From contig NZ_CP100351.1 in the NCBI RefSeq assembly GCF_024204645.1, positions 558,001 through 622,000 on the forward strand: DNA of 64,000 nt. Reading direction: 5' to 3'. Position numbers and translations under genes: made by a program. Below the pieces are notes generated by a model. That model had not been told where the DNA came from. It was given only the letters and a program-made list of their open reading frames with translations, and made no database searches. This DNA is from Desulfomicrobium sp. ZS1 (GTDB taxonomy: Bacteria; Desulfobacterota; Desulfovibrionia; Desulfovibrionales; Desulfomicrobiaceae). This document shows positions 63,777-64,000 of this stretch, one piece after another. How positions within the stretch are numbered: the stretch's first letter is position 1; each line of letters starts with the position of its first letter.

Positions 63777-64000
63777 CTATGCCTGTTCTTCGAAGAGGAG
63801 ATGGGCGAATACCTGCGAGTCTGCGAGGGTGGCCTTCACAGACGCGTGTTCGTTGGGCTGGTGGGCCGTGTGCATGAGCGTGGACCAGCACACGGCGGGC
63901 AGGCTTCGCTTGCGGAATGCGGCCGCGACCGTACCGCCGCCGATGCCGATCGCGCGTGCTTCAAGCCCGCGCGTCTTTTCAAGCGCGGCGGTCAATCGTT
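63777..64000 (-). CDS. M20 family metallopeptidase, C-terminal fragment (partial)
   Basis: Only the last about 74 codons are present; the frame runs off the right edge. The visible sequence (GIGGGTVAAAFRKRSLPAVCWSTLMHTAHQPNEHASV) matches the end of M20/dipeptidase-type hydrolases, including the histidine before the PNE loop that binds zinc. The gene is closely spaced to mnmG. Confidence 0.75.
   Translation of the reverse strand, partial: RLTAALEKTRGLEARAIGIGGGTVAAAFRKRSLPAVCWSTLMHTAHQPNEHASVKATLADSQVFAHLLFEEQA

Overview
The window reads as one contiguous piece of a GC-rich anaerobic, sulfate-reducer-type Desulfobacterota (Deltaproteobacteria) chromosome, probably near Desulfomicrobium or Desulfovibrio. 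The evidence is an NrfH/NrfA nitrite reductase with an NrfA lipoprotein signal, a c-heme sensor kinase, a CoA-disulfide-reductase/rhodanese fusion, a tungsten-type aldehyde:ferredoxin oxidoreductase with a four-cluster ferredoxin, and a peroxiredoxin with an in-frame UGA followed by a SECIS-like hairpin. The organism assignment is inference. Both ends cut genes: an ABC ATPase on the left and an M20 peptidase on the right.

Layout. 1-1.5 kb: BMP-type nucleoside ABC transporter. 1.7-6.0 kb: tightly overlapping corrinoid protein, UroD-family methyltransferase, DUF1638 protein and hybrid histidine kinase, which looks like a one-carbon or corrinoid sensory module. 6.1-12.0 kb: a DUF2238 membrane protein, then a four-gene ABC-2 efflux operon. 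12.2-18.5 kb: selenocysteine peroxiredoxin, nrfHA, an OmpR-type regulator, a small RRM protein and the heme-c kinase. 18.7-25.4 kb: TauE/SafE permease, CPA2 antiporter, mini zinc-ribbon protein, DUF4139 protein, CoADR-rhodanese.

25.7-29.9 kb: a small unknown protein, then clpS, clpA and aat (bacterial N-degron pathway) and darP/yjgA. 30.5-36.4 kb: phosphodiester glycosidase, uvrB, a K+ channel with RCK domains, and an unusual LigA-like ligase. 36.4-41.2 kb: dapB, then MoxR ATPase, DUF58, TgpA-type transglutaminase and a small membrane protein. 41.2-44.8 kb: chalcone-isomerase-like protein, metallophosphoesterase, a Ser/Thr kinase-DUF1566 fusion, a cluster of REP-like palindromes and a LysE exporter. 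45-48.6 kb: Fic protein and malate synthase G, each with notable promoter repeats. 48.9-55.2 kb: a minus-strand run of stress-type genes (FmdB, DUF445, tautomerase, UspA, kinase-like protein, YbgA, flavin-type oxidase, SDR). 55.3-58.8 kb: leucyl aminopeptidase, a tandemly duplicated 264-bp non-coding palindromic element, ThpR and a HEPN-MNT pair. 58.8-64 kb: AOR plus ferredoxin, two small proteins, mnmG and the M20 peptidase end.

No rRNA, tRNA, CRISPR array, transposase or phage gene was seen. Most of the window is core-like. The accessory-looking parts are the Fic gene, the REP-like cluster, the 264-bp tandem element and the HEPN-MNT pair.
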